DNA from: a virus
IMG/VR virus record: IMGVR_UViG_3300009788_000034
Location: 1-48,510 of that record
Direction: 5' to 3' (one strand)
DNA length: 48,510 nt
Shown: one piece after another, positions 40,135 to 48,342 of the stretch
Layout of the letters: each line of letters starts with the position of its first letter
Position numbering within the stretch: position 1 is the stretch's first letter
Translations under genes and position numbers: made by a program
Notes under the pieces: model-generated
Database searches by the model: none
What the model was told of the DNA's origin: nothing
The model's input: only the letters and a program-made list of their open reading frames with translations

Positions 40135-40307
40135 GCGCAAGACACTGCTGGCAGGACTACGAAGAGTATACCGAGCTCCTGTTCGGCGCGTCGTCGTCTG
40201 AACACATCGCCGCCCTCACGGGGCCAGGCAAGACATGTATGCGCGAGGTGGACCATGATGGTGCCCACGAGTGGACCGACGACCGGTCCATTGGACTGAG
40301 CTTCTAG
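40131..40307 (+). CDS. Small phage Cys/His protein, 58 aa
   Basis: Starts MSARHCWQDYEEYTELLFGA and has CMREVDHDGAHEWTDD, a pattern of short phage zinc proteins (C...H..GAH.W). Coupled to the previous gene by ATGA and last before the operator region at 40322. Confidence 0.65.
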   Translation: MSARHCWQDYEEYTELLFGASSSEHIAALTGPGKTCMREVDHDGAHEWTDDRSIGLSF

Positions 40308-40321
40308 CCCACGAATACGTC

Positions 40322-40458
40322 TTGACACCAGAGATAATCACTGTCACCGTATACAAGGTTCCTACACCAGACACCATTTTTCCAAAGGTGTCACCGCGCC
40401 CCCTGTGTGGTGTAGGAACCTCCGCAGCGGGGCGCGGGATACCCGAGGTTCCTACGCA
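40322..40458. promoter_or_regulatory. Operator-like region with three AGGTTCCTAC motifs before the BRO gene
   Basis: AGGTTCCTAC occurs at 40356-40365 (plus), as its reverse complement at 40412-40421, and at 40446-40455 (plus), touching ATG 40458. The first two form a 19-base inverted repeat (40356-40374/40403-40421, 17 pairs). Within it GACACC and GGTGTC (40370-40375/40387-40392) form an alternative stem. A TTGACA box is at 40322. The layout suits autoregulation by the BRO protein or control by a repressor. Confidence 0.6.
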
Positions 40459-41342
40459 TGCATCCCCTGATTGAGTTCAACAACGAGCAGATCCACACAT
40501 TCGATCACAAAGGGCGCCCGTGCTGGCTGGCCGGGCAGATCTCGGTGGCCATCGGCTACGTGAATCGAGGCCGCATCAGCGCCTATGTTCGCGGACACTG
40601 GGCGGAAGAGTTCGAGGAAGGTCAAGACTTTCAGACCCTGCGCGGTCAAGAGATGAGAGATTTCAAGAGGTTGAATGGGGACATACTCCATGGTGGTATG
40701 CCCCTGAAGGGGGTGAGCATGGCGACCATCCTCTTCGAGCCCGGCGTCTTTCGCGCATTGACCCTGTCCGAGCTGCCGACAGGCAAGGAACTCAGACGCG
40801 TGCTGAGCACGGAGGTGCTACCGCAGATCGCCAGGGATGGACAGTACAGCGGTGTGCGAACCGTGACACAGCGAGGCGAGATGGTGAACTCGCAATCCAC
40901 GAGCCCAGGACAGTCACTTCGCGACCTGTTCGCATCGCTCGGACGGCTGGGCACGACGCCACCCGAGGTGATGTCCTCACTCGCGATCCGCATCGCGGAG
41001 CTTGAGACGGGACTCGATGCGGAGAACATCTTTCGACACGCGCCAGCGGCAGCCACCGTCACGGCGTTCATAACCGAGACGCCACAGCTCGAGCTACGGT
41101 CGATCCCGTCGCCGCTCCGCACTGCCACGGAGCTGGGACTGCGGTTCAAGGTGTCCAAGCAGATGGTAGGCGTCGCCGCCAACTCACTCGGGTGGCGCGA
41201 TGGCGGTCCCGGGGTATCCTTCGCTGCACAGGTCCTGCCCGACGGCCGCGCGGTGAATGTCCGGTACTTCGACGTGGAGGCGGCTGAGGCCATCGGGGCA
41301 GAACTGGTACGTCGAGGGAAGATCGAAGAGGAGACACCATGA
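40458..41342 (+). CDS. BRO-family antirepressor-like protein, 294 aa
   Basis: Residues about 8-120 match the BRO-N domain pattern: IHTFDHKGRPCWLAGQISVA, then the G-Y run, FEEGQDFQTLRGQEM, and ALTLSELPTGKELRRVLSTE near 105. The C-terminal part (TELGLRFKVSKQMVGVAANS) is a separate helical domain, perhaps DNA binding. BRO-N proteins in phages bind DNA and often act as antirepressors. No ribosome site is seen; the third operator motif overlaps the start, so autoregulation is likely. Confidence 0.85.
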   Translation: MHPLIEFNNEQIHTFDHKGRPCWLAGQISVAIGYVNRGRISAYVRGHWAEEFEEGQDFQTLRGQEMRDFKRLNGDILHGGMPLKGVSMATILFEPGVFRALTLSELPTGKELRRVLSTEVLPQIARDGQYSGVRTVTQRGEMVNSQSTSPGQSLRDLFASLGRLGTTPPEVMSSLAIRIAELETGLDAENIFRHAPAAATVTAFITETPQLELRSIPSPLRTATELGLRFKVSKQMVGVAANSLGWRDGGPGVSFAAQVLPDGRAVNVRYFDVEAAEAIGAELVRRGKIEEETP

Positions 41343-41848
41343 GGCACACCCTCCACATGACAGGCGGGGGCGAGACCATTCCACCGGAGCACGACGCCCC
41401 CGTCTGCACCAAGCCAAACTGCGAGGGTTCGCTGGTGCCAGTTGTCTACGCGGATGGGCGAATCCTCCAACCTCGCCACATCAGCACGCCAGGAACGACG
41501 GTATATAACAAGGAGTGGATGACGCTGCGGTGTGCTGGCTGTGGCCGGCAGACGCCACTCCCCGCCACCCATGACTTGCTGCAGGCTTGGTATTCCGCAG
41601 GCGCGCACGAGCAGCGGCTGTACATGGATGCCTCGCCCATCCGCGAGTCGTCAGGGCTGGACATCATCACATCCTGCGAGCGCTGCCCGTGTCTCGACGT
41701 CCGCGTCGAGTGTGACACCGGGAACGACGTCCTGGTGTGCTCGGCAGACGAGACCGTTGAGATCCAGGACGACGAGGTCCACACCATGCCCGCCGACTGC
41801 CCGCGGGTGGGGCGCACGGCTACTTGGCCACGCGAGGTCAAGTCATGA
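41339..41848 (+). CDS. Multi-cysteine zinc-ribbon-like protein, 169 aa
   Basis: Three Cys pairs: CTKPNC near residue 23, CAGCG near residue 65, and CERCPC near residue 112. The remainder is acidic. It is coupled between the BRO and nuclease genes, so it probably serves DNA metabolism or gene control. No named family recognised. Confidence 0.7.
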   Translation: MRHTLHMTGGGETIPPEHDAPVCTKPNCEGSLVPVVYADGRILQPRHISTPGTTVYNKEWMTLRCAGCGRQTPLPATHDLLQAWYSAGAHEQRLYMDASPIRESSGLDIITSCERCPCLDVRVECDTGNDVLVCSADETVEIQDDEVHTMPADCPRVGRTATWPREVKS

Positions 41849-42369
41849 GCACCAAGCGATATCCCAAGAGCCGGGACGGGAACGAGAAACCGATCGTCAA
41901 CGCCCTCCGAGCGCACGGGTGCAAAGTGTGGAGGATCGAGGGCGGGCCAGGGTCCGAGGGTGTGCTCGACCTCCTCGTGGAGTATCCAGACCGCGCCATT
42001 GATGAGTTGATTGGCGATCTGGAGGCCCTGTCGATGTGCCTCGATCACGACCGTAGGTACATCTCGGACATCGAGCGCGTAGAGAAAGTGGTCCATGTAC
42101 TACGGCGCCGCGAGATGGCCTGGATGGTTATGGAGGTCAAGAACCCGGACGGCAAGACCGGGGGAGGCAAGGGGACGATCCGCGTTCGAGACCTTGCCGC
42201 GGGTGCCAAGTATCGCGAGGTCCTGCGCTTCTGCACCCAACCCATCGCGCGGCTATGCAAGGAGTCCCAGGGTGATTTCCTCCTGGCTCACAGTGCTCCT
42301 ATGGCCGTGGTGACATCGGTCGCGGAAGCCCTCGCAGCGGTGGGCATCGAGCAAGGAGAGACGACGTGA
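41845..42369 (+). CDS. VRR-NUC / resolvase-like nuclease, 174 aa
   Basis: E14 lies in DGNEKPIVNALRAHGCKVWR, D42 in GVLDLLVE, and E97-V-K99 in WMVMEVKN: the order E...D...ExK of PD-(D/E)xK nucleases of the VRR-NUC kind common in phages. The about 50-residue helical insertion between D42 and E97 is longer than usual. It should cut branched or damaged DNA during recombination. Position beside the ERF-type gene supports this. Confidence 0.82.
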   Translation: MSTKRYPKSRDGNEKPIVNALRAHGCKVWRIEGGPGSEGVLDLLVEYPDRAIDELIGDLEALSMCLDHDRRYISDIERVEKVVHVLRRREMAWMVMEVKNPDGKTGGGKGTIRVRDLAAGAKYREVLRFCTQPIARLCKESQGDFLLAHSAPMAVVTSVAEALAAVGIEQGETT

Positions 42370-42737
42370 ACATCATGACCGTATGGGTCCCGTGGGAGGA
42401 CTGGTATCGCAGGGGGTCGCATGCGCAGCATCGGGCATTGCGCACCGCTGTCCTCGCCGTCGTCGGCCACCAGTGGAGCGAGCACATCGTGCAGGTCGTG
42501 GTCGAGATACGGCAGGAGCGACGACCACGCCAGAAGCGGCCGACCGTCGTCGGCCACCAGCTGCTCGGGCCAGTGGCAAGCGCGCTGGTTGGCCCGGTGC
42601 TGGCGCATGGGCGGCAAATCACGAGGCTCGAGATGGTCGTACGCTGGTGTGCGCCAGACGAGGAGCCCGGGTGCACGATCACCGTCGCAGACGAGGCCGC
42701 CCTGGCACTCTTACCGACAACCAAGGAGCAGACATGA
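42366..42737 (+). CDS. Hypothetical 123-aa protein with internal repeat
   Basis: GTG start from GTGA overlap, with GGAGAG upstream. Two similar segments (VVGHQWSEHIVQVV and VVGHQLLGPVASAL) suggest a small internal duplication. Aromatic N-terminus MTVWVPWEDWYRR. Lies in the recombination module. Confidence 0.65.
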   Translation: MNIMTVWVPWEDWYRRGSHAQHRALRTAVLAVVGHQWSEHIVQVVVEIRQERRPRQKRPTVVGHQLLGPVASALVGPVLAHGRQITRLEMVVRWCAPDEEPGCTITVADEAALALLPTTKEQT

Positions 42738-42922
42738 GAATCCGCATCGTTTGGAATGGCTGCAACGCCTGTCACGGCGCTGTGTGGACGGACCCGAGCG
42801 GCGAGAGGGCGTGTCGAGGCTATTACAGGATAGAAAGGACGATGGCGAACGACGTCTATGGCCCACCCGACGAGCCTAGCTGTGGGGCCAGGTGGCGAGA
42901 CCCCAAAGGAACGACACCATGA
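42734..42922 (+). CDS. Small Cys-rich protein, 62 aa
   Basis: MRIRIVWNGCNACHGAVW opens with a CxxCH motif; two further Cys follow near residues 28 and 51. CxxCH could be a zinc knuckle; heme attachment is unlikely without a signal peptide. ATGA-coupled on both sides. Confidence 0.65.
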   Translation: MRIRIVWNGCNACHGAVWTDPSGERACRGYYRIERTMANDVYGPPDEPSCGARWRDPKGTTP

Positions 42923-43286
42923 AGATGAAGACCGAGCGAACCGAGACAGACGAGAACGGGCTTCCGCCAGACTGCGGTTGCTTTCGCTTCCACCGCGGAT
43001 GGTGCCCTGGGCGAGAGTCGGAGCTGTTCGAGCGTCAGACATACGTCCTGGCTCTGATACCCGAAGAGATGGCCAACGCCCTGGATGTGTGTCCACGCGC
43101 GGCATGTGGTCATCGAGGCAGTGACCATGGGGTGTTGGCCACTGGCTGCATGGTGGACGACTGCCCGTGTGGAGAGAGTCCCGCACTGGACACGAAGGTG
43201 CGCACGGCAGCAGCTGAGAACTTCGCCGACACCATGAGCGACGAAGAGAGAATCAAACGAGGCTTCGCCGCACGCGATGAGACATC

Positions 43287-43290
<4 letters not shown>
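42919..43290 (+). CDS. Cys/His-rich protein, 123 aa
   Basis: CGCFRFHRGWCPG near residue 19 and CPRAACGHRGSDHG near residue 59, then CMVDDCPCG: three Cys/His clusters consistent with two zinc sites. The tail is helical and acidic. Immediately upstream of the ERF gene. Role unknown. Confidence 0.7.
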
Positions 43291-44134
<844 letters not shown>

Positions 44135-44138
<4 letters not shown>

Positions 44139-44506
44139 GCAGCGTCCCAAGGTCCGTCGTCCCGGAGTCCGTGTATCTCGATATCCGAGCTGACCTGCAC
44201 GACGCGCTGGCCCTGGTGGACACCCAGCGGGAGCAGCTCATGCATCACCAACGTCTCACGCGCAACGTTCTTCGCGCGCGGTCCGAGGATGTATCGCCGC
44301 CCATCAAGCTGGACACAAAGGTCACTGCCACCGAGTCTTGCCCAGAGTGCGGCCTGGCGATCCCCCTCACCTACGCGCAGCAGGCCAACGTTTACGCGTG
44401 CGCCATAAGCTGGCGTACTCAGGGTTACGATTGGAGAGAGGGGCGTGACAAGTATCTCTCAGGCCTGTGCGACCACGAGGCGCCAGCCGGGGCGGTGGCA
44501 GCATGA
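44135..44506 (+). CDS. Hypothetical zinc-motif protein, 123 aa
   Basis: N-terminal coiled-coil-like helix (YLDIRADLHDALALVDTQRE), then CPECGLAIPLTYAQQANVYA, with another Cys downstream. The N-terminal helix resembles that of gene 45440 (LFRIRADLVSALAAVDDQIS), so the two may be distant duplicates. Confidence 0.7.
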
Positions 44507-45126
44507 GCGCGGGTAAGAAAGTGGTATGGACCGCGGCCTATTTGCGCCGAGACGATGGCACGGTGCTTGTGCGACGCCGTGGGCAGGGTGTCATCGACGC
44601 GGGCATGTACGGCCCACCAGGCGGCAAGCTCGAGGTCGGCGAGACCATCGAGGAGTGCCTGTACCGGGAACTCGAAGAGGAGACGGGGCTGCTGGGTGCC
44701 GACGCGAAACTCGTCCAGATCTACGACACCACGCGCGGCGTGTGTTTCTTCTATCGCGTTCATTGGTGGGAAGGTGATCTCACCAGCGAGCACGGCCACG
44801 GCTCCTGGTTTTGGCTCCGCCCCGAACAAATCAAGGATGAGCCGACCCAGGGAGGACTGGCCGCGTGGTTGGGTCGAGAGACCCCCGGCTGCGTAGCCCT
44901 GTTGGGCAACCACGACATGGAGCTGTACCAGATCATTGAGGAGGCACGCGCACGGATGCAAGCGCGGATCGACGGCCCAGAGATTCGCCAGTTGCTCGAT
45001 CTGTGGTCAGCCCTGGCCCAGTTCTCCCAGGCCCTGGGCCTGGATGCGCTGGGCCAGACGGCCGAGACCGTGGCGACCGACTTGTTGAGAGCGATTCACC
45101 CACCGAACGACAAGGATGCGCTATGA
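44503..45126 (+). CDS. Nudix hydrolase with C-terminal extension, 207 aa
   Basis: The Nudix box is complete: G41-x5-E47-x7-R55-E56-L57-x-E59-E60-x-G62-L63, preceded by VLVRRRGQG and GMYGPPGG, as in MutT-like enzymes. Such enzymes cleave nucleoside diphosphate linkages. Residues 130-207 form an added helical tail (IRQLLDLWSALAQFSQALGL). In a recombination module it may clean the nucleotide pool or modify NAD or RNA caps; the substrate cannot be read from the sequence. Confidence 0.88.
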   Translation: MSAGKKVVWTAAYLRRDDGTVLVRRRGQGVIDAGMYGPPGGKLEVGETIEECLYRELEEETGLLGADAKLVQIYDTTRGVCFFYRVHWWEGDLTSEHGHGSWFWLRPEQIKDEPTQGGLAAWLGRETPGCVALLGNHDMELYQIIEEARARMQARIDGPEIRQLLDLWSALAQFSQALGLDALGQTAETVATDLLRAIHPPNDKDAL

Positions 45127-45443
45127 GCGATATCATGGTCCGGTCCGTCAACCAATGGCTGAGAGGCGGACTCAATACCGACGAGTTGATCAAGATACTG
45201 GACAGATTAGACCGTCCGTGGGGCAAGCCCGGGGTCGTGCCCACCGAGCACGGCTGGTACGAGGTCTACCGGAAGCTCGTCGGGGTGACCCCAGCACAGC
45301 TTACGCGTGGCAACGCGTGGATGTGGTGGGGTCGCTCCGGTTCGGTCAAAACCGCGTGGGTGACGGGCCGTGCCACGAACCAGGGCTGGCAGTTCCGGCC
45401 ATACCACCCAGCGCCACCCAGCGCCACCCAGGAGACGAGATGA
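45123..45443 (+). CDS. Hypothetical 106-aa protein
   Basis: Helical N-terminus (SVNQWLRGGLNTDELIKILD), then Trp-rich beta segments (NAWMWWGRSGSVKTAWVTGR). The 3' end consists of a ten-base tandem repeat (CAGCGCCACC, about 45409-45431). ATGA overlap upstream. Function unknown. Confidence 0.65.
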   Translation: MSDIMVRSVNQWLRGGLNTDELIKILDRLDRPWGKPGVVPTEHGWYEVYRKLVGVTPAQLTRGNAWMWWGRSGSVKTAWVTGRATNQGWQFRPYHPAPPSATQETR

Positions 45444-45775
45444 GCGATCCCCTGTTTCGAATCCGCGCAGACCTCGTGTCGGCGCTGGCAGCCGTAGACG
45501 ACCAGATCAGCTTTCACCGCCGTCAGGCGACGTATCGAGATGAGCCAAGGTGGCATTTACCCTTCGATGAAAGCATGCGCCAGGAACTCGAAACCGACCG
45601 CGGGCGCGAATACTCCACGCTACTGGCCGATAAGTGGCAGACGGCACGAGACTCCCTCGTGAAAGCAGCGCACGACTATATGGTCGCCGCCAGAGCGACT
45701 CACCTACGATGGGCTGGAGAGGGTAACGACGATGATTCCAGCATCGAGATACGAAACGACAAGGAGACGAGATGA
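45440..45775 (+). CDS. Hypothetical helical protein, 111 aa
   Basis: Almost wholly helical and polar, beginning LFRIRADLVSALAAVDDQIS, similar in plan to gene 44135. The acidic C-terminus ends DDDSSIEIRNDKETR. Coupled by ATGA. Confidence 0.7.
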   Translation: MSDPLFRIRADLVSALAAVDDQISFHRRQATYRDEPRWHLPFDESMRQELETDRGREYSTLLADKWQTARDSLVKAAHDYMVAARATHLRWAGEGNDDDSSIEIRNDKETR

Positions 45776-45996
45776 GGAGACGGCAGGTTCTGATTTTGGA
45801 GACACACGATCGCGGTACACGATGCGCTGTAAGGGGTGCCGAGGTTATCGGCGTGCTGAACACGGGCGACCCGCACAGATACGACAACCCGAGGGCGGCT
45901 GTCTTGGACGGATGGCACCTGCTCTCGCCACCGGTATGGGTCGATGTCGCGGGGGTGTACGAGTGGTGGTTTGAACGAGAGGAGCCGACGACATGA
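45772..45996 (+). CDS. Hypothetical 74-aa beta-rich protein
   Basis: RRRQVLILETHDRGTRCAVR then WVDVAGVYEWWFEREE: short strands and Trp residues, without motifs. ATGA-coupled on both sides. Confidence 0.65.
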   Translation: MRRRQVLILETHDRGTRCAVRGAEVIGVLNTGDPHRYDNPRAAVLDGWHLLSPPVWVDVAGVYEWWFEREEPTT

Positions 45997-46169
45997 CACC
46001 CGAATACCTCAGACGACAGTACGGGCATGCCACCAATGAAGCATGGGCCGCGATAGCTGGGATGCTCGACGATCTGCTCGGCGTCGTTTCGCTGATTCGC
46101 AATGGCCACATGGATAGCTCGATTCTCATCGGGGCAGAAGTTTCTGAGAAATCGACATCCGACTTGTGA
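45993..46169 (+). CDS. Hypothetical 58-aa helical protein
   Basis: Helical sequence (TNEAWAAIAGMLDDLLGVVS). Its TGA stop is part of the TGTGACC box of the promoter at 46165-46191, the same arrangement seen at 21248. Confidence 0.65.
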   Translation: MTPEYLRRQYGHATNEAWAAIAGMLDDLLGVVSLIRNGHMDSSILIGAEVSEKSTSDL

Positions 46170-46191
46170 CCAGCATGGGGTCTGAGTCGTC
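46165..46191 (+). promoter_or_regulatory. ECF-like promoter TGTGACC-N16-CGTC (second early operon)
   Basis: TGTGACC (46165-46171), 16 bases with GGGG, CGTC (46188-46191), then TTCTGT. GAGAAATCGAC lies just upstream (46146-46156) and also upstream of the half-site at 21312. Drives the genes from 46214 through the junction to 2818. Confidence 0.65.
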
Positions 46192-46213
46192 TTCTGTATG
46201 AGAGGAAAACGAC

Positions 46214-46432
46214 ATGACGACCACCACCCGCCAAGAATTCAGCCCTGCCACACCGACCGCCATCACCATCGCCTGGGACCAAAACGCCGAGGACGAGTAC
46301 GGCTGGTTTTCCCGCCACCCAGTTGACGGCGACGACGTGCTCGAGGTCGCCGGGCAGGGTGCCACGGACGCAGAGCTGAACGCCGCGGTGCATCCGATGT
46401 ATCGCAGCTGTGTCGTCACCATCGAGCGCTGA
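46214..46432 (+). CDS. Hypothetical acidic protein, 72 aa
   Basis: PTAITIAWDQNAEDEYGWFS, an acidic middle, then HPMYRSCVVTIER. GAGAGG lies nine bases before ATG 46214, so this copy of the promoter has a normal leader. Function unknown. Confidence 0.7.
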   Translation: MTTTTRQEFSPATPTAITIAWDQNAEDEYGWFSRHPVDGDDVLEVAGQGATDAELNAAVHPMYRSCVVTIER

Positions 46433-46462
46433 TCGCCATCTACGCTGACCAGGAGACTCGCG

Positions 46463-46477
46463 ATGTACAACATGTAG
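46463..46477 (+). other. Four-codon ORF after a strong ribosome site
   Basis: ATG-TAC-AAC-ATG-TAG follows AGGAG with normal spacing in the gap 46433-46505. It may be a minimal leader peptide or the remnant of a lost gene. Nothing else is seen in the gap apart from AAGGAG before 46506. Confidence 0.3.
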
Positions 46478-46505
46478 TCACCACCCACCGCCAAGGAGCC
46501 ACCAC

Positions 46506-46685
46506 ATGATTACAGCCAACCCCACCGCACGCGACCTCTACCGAGCAATCCGCGCCACCACACGACAGCGCCGAATTGCCCTACGCAACGACGCACCGCA
46601 GACCGCCGCCCGCGTCGAGCGCGACGGGCAGGCCCTGTTCCGCCGCGCGCATCAGCTGGGGATCGACCCGTTCGACGGTCGCTGA
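46506..46685 (+). CDS. Small basic helical protein, 59 aa
   Basis: TARDLYRAIRATTRQRRIAL and later RDGQALFRRAHQLGI are Arg-rich helices. AAGGAG lies eight bases before the ATG. Possibly nucleic-acid binding; unknown. Confidence 0.65.
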   Translation: MITANPTARDLYRAIRATTRQRRIALRNDAPQTAARVERDGQALFRRAHQLGIDPFDGR

Positions 46686-46714
46686 TGGTTACCGCCCACA
46701 CCCAAGGAGACGCC

Positions 46715-46879
46715 ATGACCCCGGAGAACAACAGTCGAGAAGCCGATGCCATCAGCGCCCCACTGCTGGGACCGACAGGCAGCCGTACCATCACGCACGA
46801 CCGTGGCGACCACCTTATCCACCACTCTGATGAATACCCGTGCATCATCTGCCAGACCCATCGAGGCGACTACTCTTGA
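46715..46879 (+). CDS. Small zinc-motif protein, 54 aa
   Basis: ATG 46715 with AAGGAG eight bases upstream; the longer frame from 46685 lacks a good site. The C-terminus HHSDEYPCIICQTHRGDYS has a CxxC-x2-H motif. TTGA overlap to the next gene. Confidence 0.6.
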   Translation: MTPENNSREADAISAPLLGPTGSRTITHDRGDHLIHHSDEYPCIICQTHRGDYS

Positions 46880-47070
46880 AGAAGCGCAAGGCCCGCGATT
46901 TCAACCACGCACTGAGGATGATCAGGCAGGGCTTCGAGGTCACCCTGGAAGGCGTCACCGTCAGCACACCCGACCTCGCGGACATGGACTACGACTGCGA
47001 GGTCTGCGGCTCGGACATACATCCCGACAAGCGATGTCCGCAGAGCGCTGGATCGGTAGGGTATCCATGA
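46876..47070 (+). CDS. Small zinc-motif protein, 64 aa, TTG start
   Basis: TTG 46876 comes from a TTGA overlap. KKRKARDFNHALRMIRQGFE, then YDCEVCGSDIHPDKRCP: a CxxC...C cluster. Supported by coupling and motif; function unknown. Confidence 0.6.
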   Translation: MKKRKARDFNHALRMIRQGFEVTLEGVTVSTPDLADMDYDCEVCGSDIHPDKRCPQSAGSVGYP

Positions 47071-47240
47071 ACGCACAGAGCCGACGAAAATGGCATTTGG
47101 CCATCGCCAACTGGTACAATAAGCACCCAAAAAACAACGCCCCAGCCGTTTTTGCGGAGGCATTTCGGCGCATGCGGCTCAACGCTCCGCATCCCCACGG
47201 GAGTAAATGCAGCTGCAGTCAGTGCCGGGAGATGCCATGA
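47067..47240 (+). CDS. Small basic protein with C-terminal CxCxxC, 57 aa
   Basis: SRRKWHLAIANWYNKHPKNN followed by helices, ending HPHGSKCSCSQCREMP. ATGA-coupled at both ends. Possibly zinc binding. Confidence 0.6.
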   Translation: MNAQSRRKWHLAIANWYNKHPKNNAPAVFAEAFRRMRLNAPHPHGSKCSCSQCREMP

Positions 47241-47653
47241 TCGTCATCTACCAATGGATCGCAGCCGAGATGTCGCCGACCATGAGCACGGACCAGCTCA
47301 CCGTGGATGCCGTCTGTCGGCGGCTCGACGAGGCGTCGTTCGAATCGACCACGCATCTGCGAACGGTATACGATCGGCTCAGGTCAGTGTTCGGGCAGGT
47401 CGACGATCCTCGGGCGTGTCTGCGAGCGGGCATGTACAGCGTCGAGGAGATCGTCGCGCAGTGGAACGACGGCAACCGCGCGCGCATCAGTGAGGCTACG
47501 GCAGTACTCTGTGTGGTCGATCGCGGTGGGCGCGTGGACTGGGCAGACCCGGCCATTGCGAGCGCGTTCGGGTTCAGCGAGGCGCGCAGACGCACGCTGG
47601 ACCGGATAGCCGACGAAGTCTTCAAGGGGATAGAGATGGATCTTCAATCATGA
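47237..47653 (+). CDS. Hypothetical helical protein, 138 aa
   Basis: Helical, with ARISEATAVLCVVDRGGRVD in the middle and GFSEARRRTLDRIADEVFKG near the end. ATG 47237 overlaps the previous gene. No family recognised. Confidence 0.7.
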   Translation: MIVIYQWIAAEMSPTMSTDQLTVDAVCRRLDEASFESTTHLRTVYDRLRSVFGQVDDPRACLRAGMYSVEEIVAQWNDGNRARISEATAVLCVVDRGGRVDWADPAIASAFGFSEARRRTLDRIADEVFKGIEMDLQS

Positions 47654-47979
47654 GCACGCCCGCTGAGCGCAGCATCCAGCGTCGGGCAGCCCGCACGCGC
47701 CAGGAGTACCACCAAGACCGACAAGACTCCCATCAGCGCAGAAAGCGCAAGAGAAGATGTCGCCGGGTATGGCGCTGGAACAGGCGGCACGATTGCGGCG
47801 CGCCGCTCTGCAGTGATAGCGGGTTCTACGCGTGCGAGCACTGCAAGGTGTTCGCCTGCCGCTGCTGTGGTCTCGATGTGAGCTGGGACGCTGGGGCATC
47901 TCTCTCGGACGGGTTGAACGGCTGGTGTAACGACTGCTGGTACGATGCGCAGCCGGCGGGGACGGGGCTGGAGCCATGA
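47650..47979 (+). CDS. Arg-rich protein with treble-clef-like Cys cluster, 109 aa
   Basis: The N-terminal 45 residues are highly basic (HQRRKRKRRCRRVWRWNRRH). Then YACEHCKVFACRCCGLDVSW and GWCNDCW give four CxxC-type pairs, a likely two-zinc fold. A nucleic-acid-binding role is plausible. Confidence 0.7.
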   Translation: MSTPAERSIQRRAARTRQEYHQDRQDSHQRRKRKRRCRRVWRWNRRHDCGAPLCSDSGFYACEHCKVFACRCCGLDVSWDAGASLSDGLNGWCNDCWYDAQPAGTGLEP

Positions 47980-48305
47980 GCCGCATCACGAGCAGGAGTG
48001 ACCGGAGACTGCGAAAGCCAGTACCGCCGAACAATCAGCCATTGCGGCGACGCACGGAGAGCCAGCGAGGCATCACGCCTGATGGCGATGGCCCAAGGTG
48101 GAAGAGCCGTCGTCATTGGCTGCTTCGTCTGCCGGCGATTCGCCCTCTACGGGGGGCCGCCCTTGCATACGGCTCCTACGAAAGGGCGATGGTTCGGAGA
48201 GTGCGTCCATGGGGTCGTGATGTGCGACGCCGAGATCCGATACGTGCTCGCCGCTGCCACTTTCGGCGCATGCGCCGCCGCCGCGGCTGGGGGCCGGGAC
48301 GATGA
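47976..48305 (+). CDS. Ambiguous frame before the winged-helix gene
   Basis: The ATGA overlap favours this 109-codon frame, but its product is Arg-rich and shadow-like. The frame of the winged-helix gene is also open here from ATG 48082 and encodes a Cys-rich stretch (VVIGCFVCRRFALYGG, then ECVHGVVMC) with more G/C at third positions. It could be an N-terminal extension or a fused zinc domain. A 14-codon ORF (48302-48346) linking by ATGA is a third possibility. I favour the Cys-rich frame slightly. Confidence 0.35.
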   Translation: MSRITSRSDRRLRKPVPPNNQPLRRRTESQRGITPDGDGPRWKSRRHWLLRLPAIRPLRGAALAYGSYERAMVRRVRPWGRDVRRRDPIRARRCHFRRMRRRRGWGPGR

Positions 48306-48342
48306 GCGCCGCAATTCAGGCCCTGAGCCCGGAGTCACCACC

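Noticed and set aside
47998-48081. GTG 47998 as start of an even longer winged-helix fusion
   Set aside because: No ribosome site and weak composition; the ATG at 48082 or 48343 is more credible.
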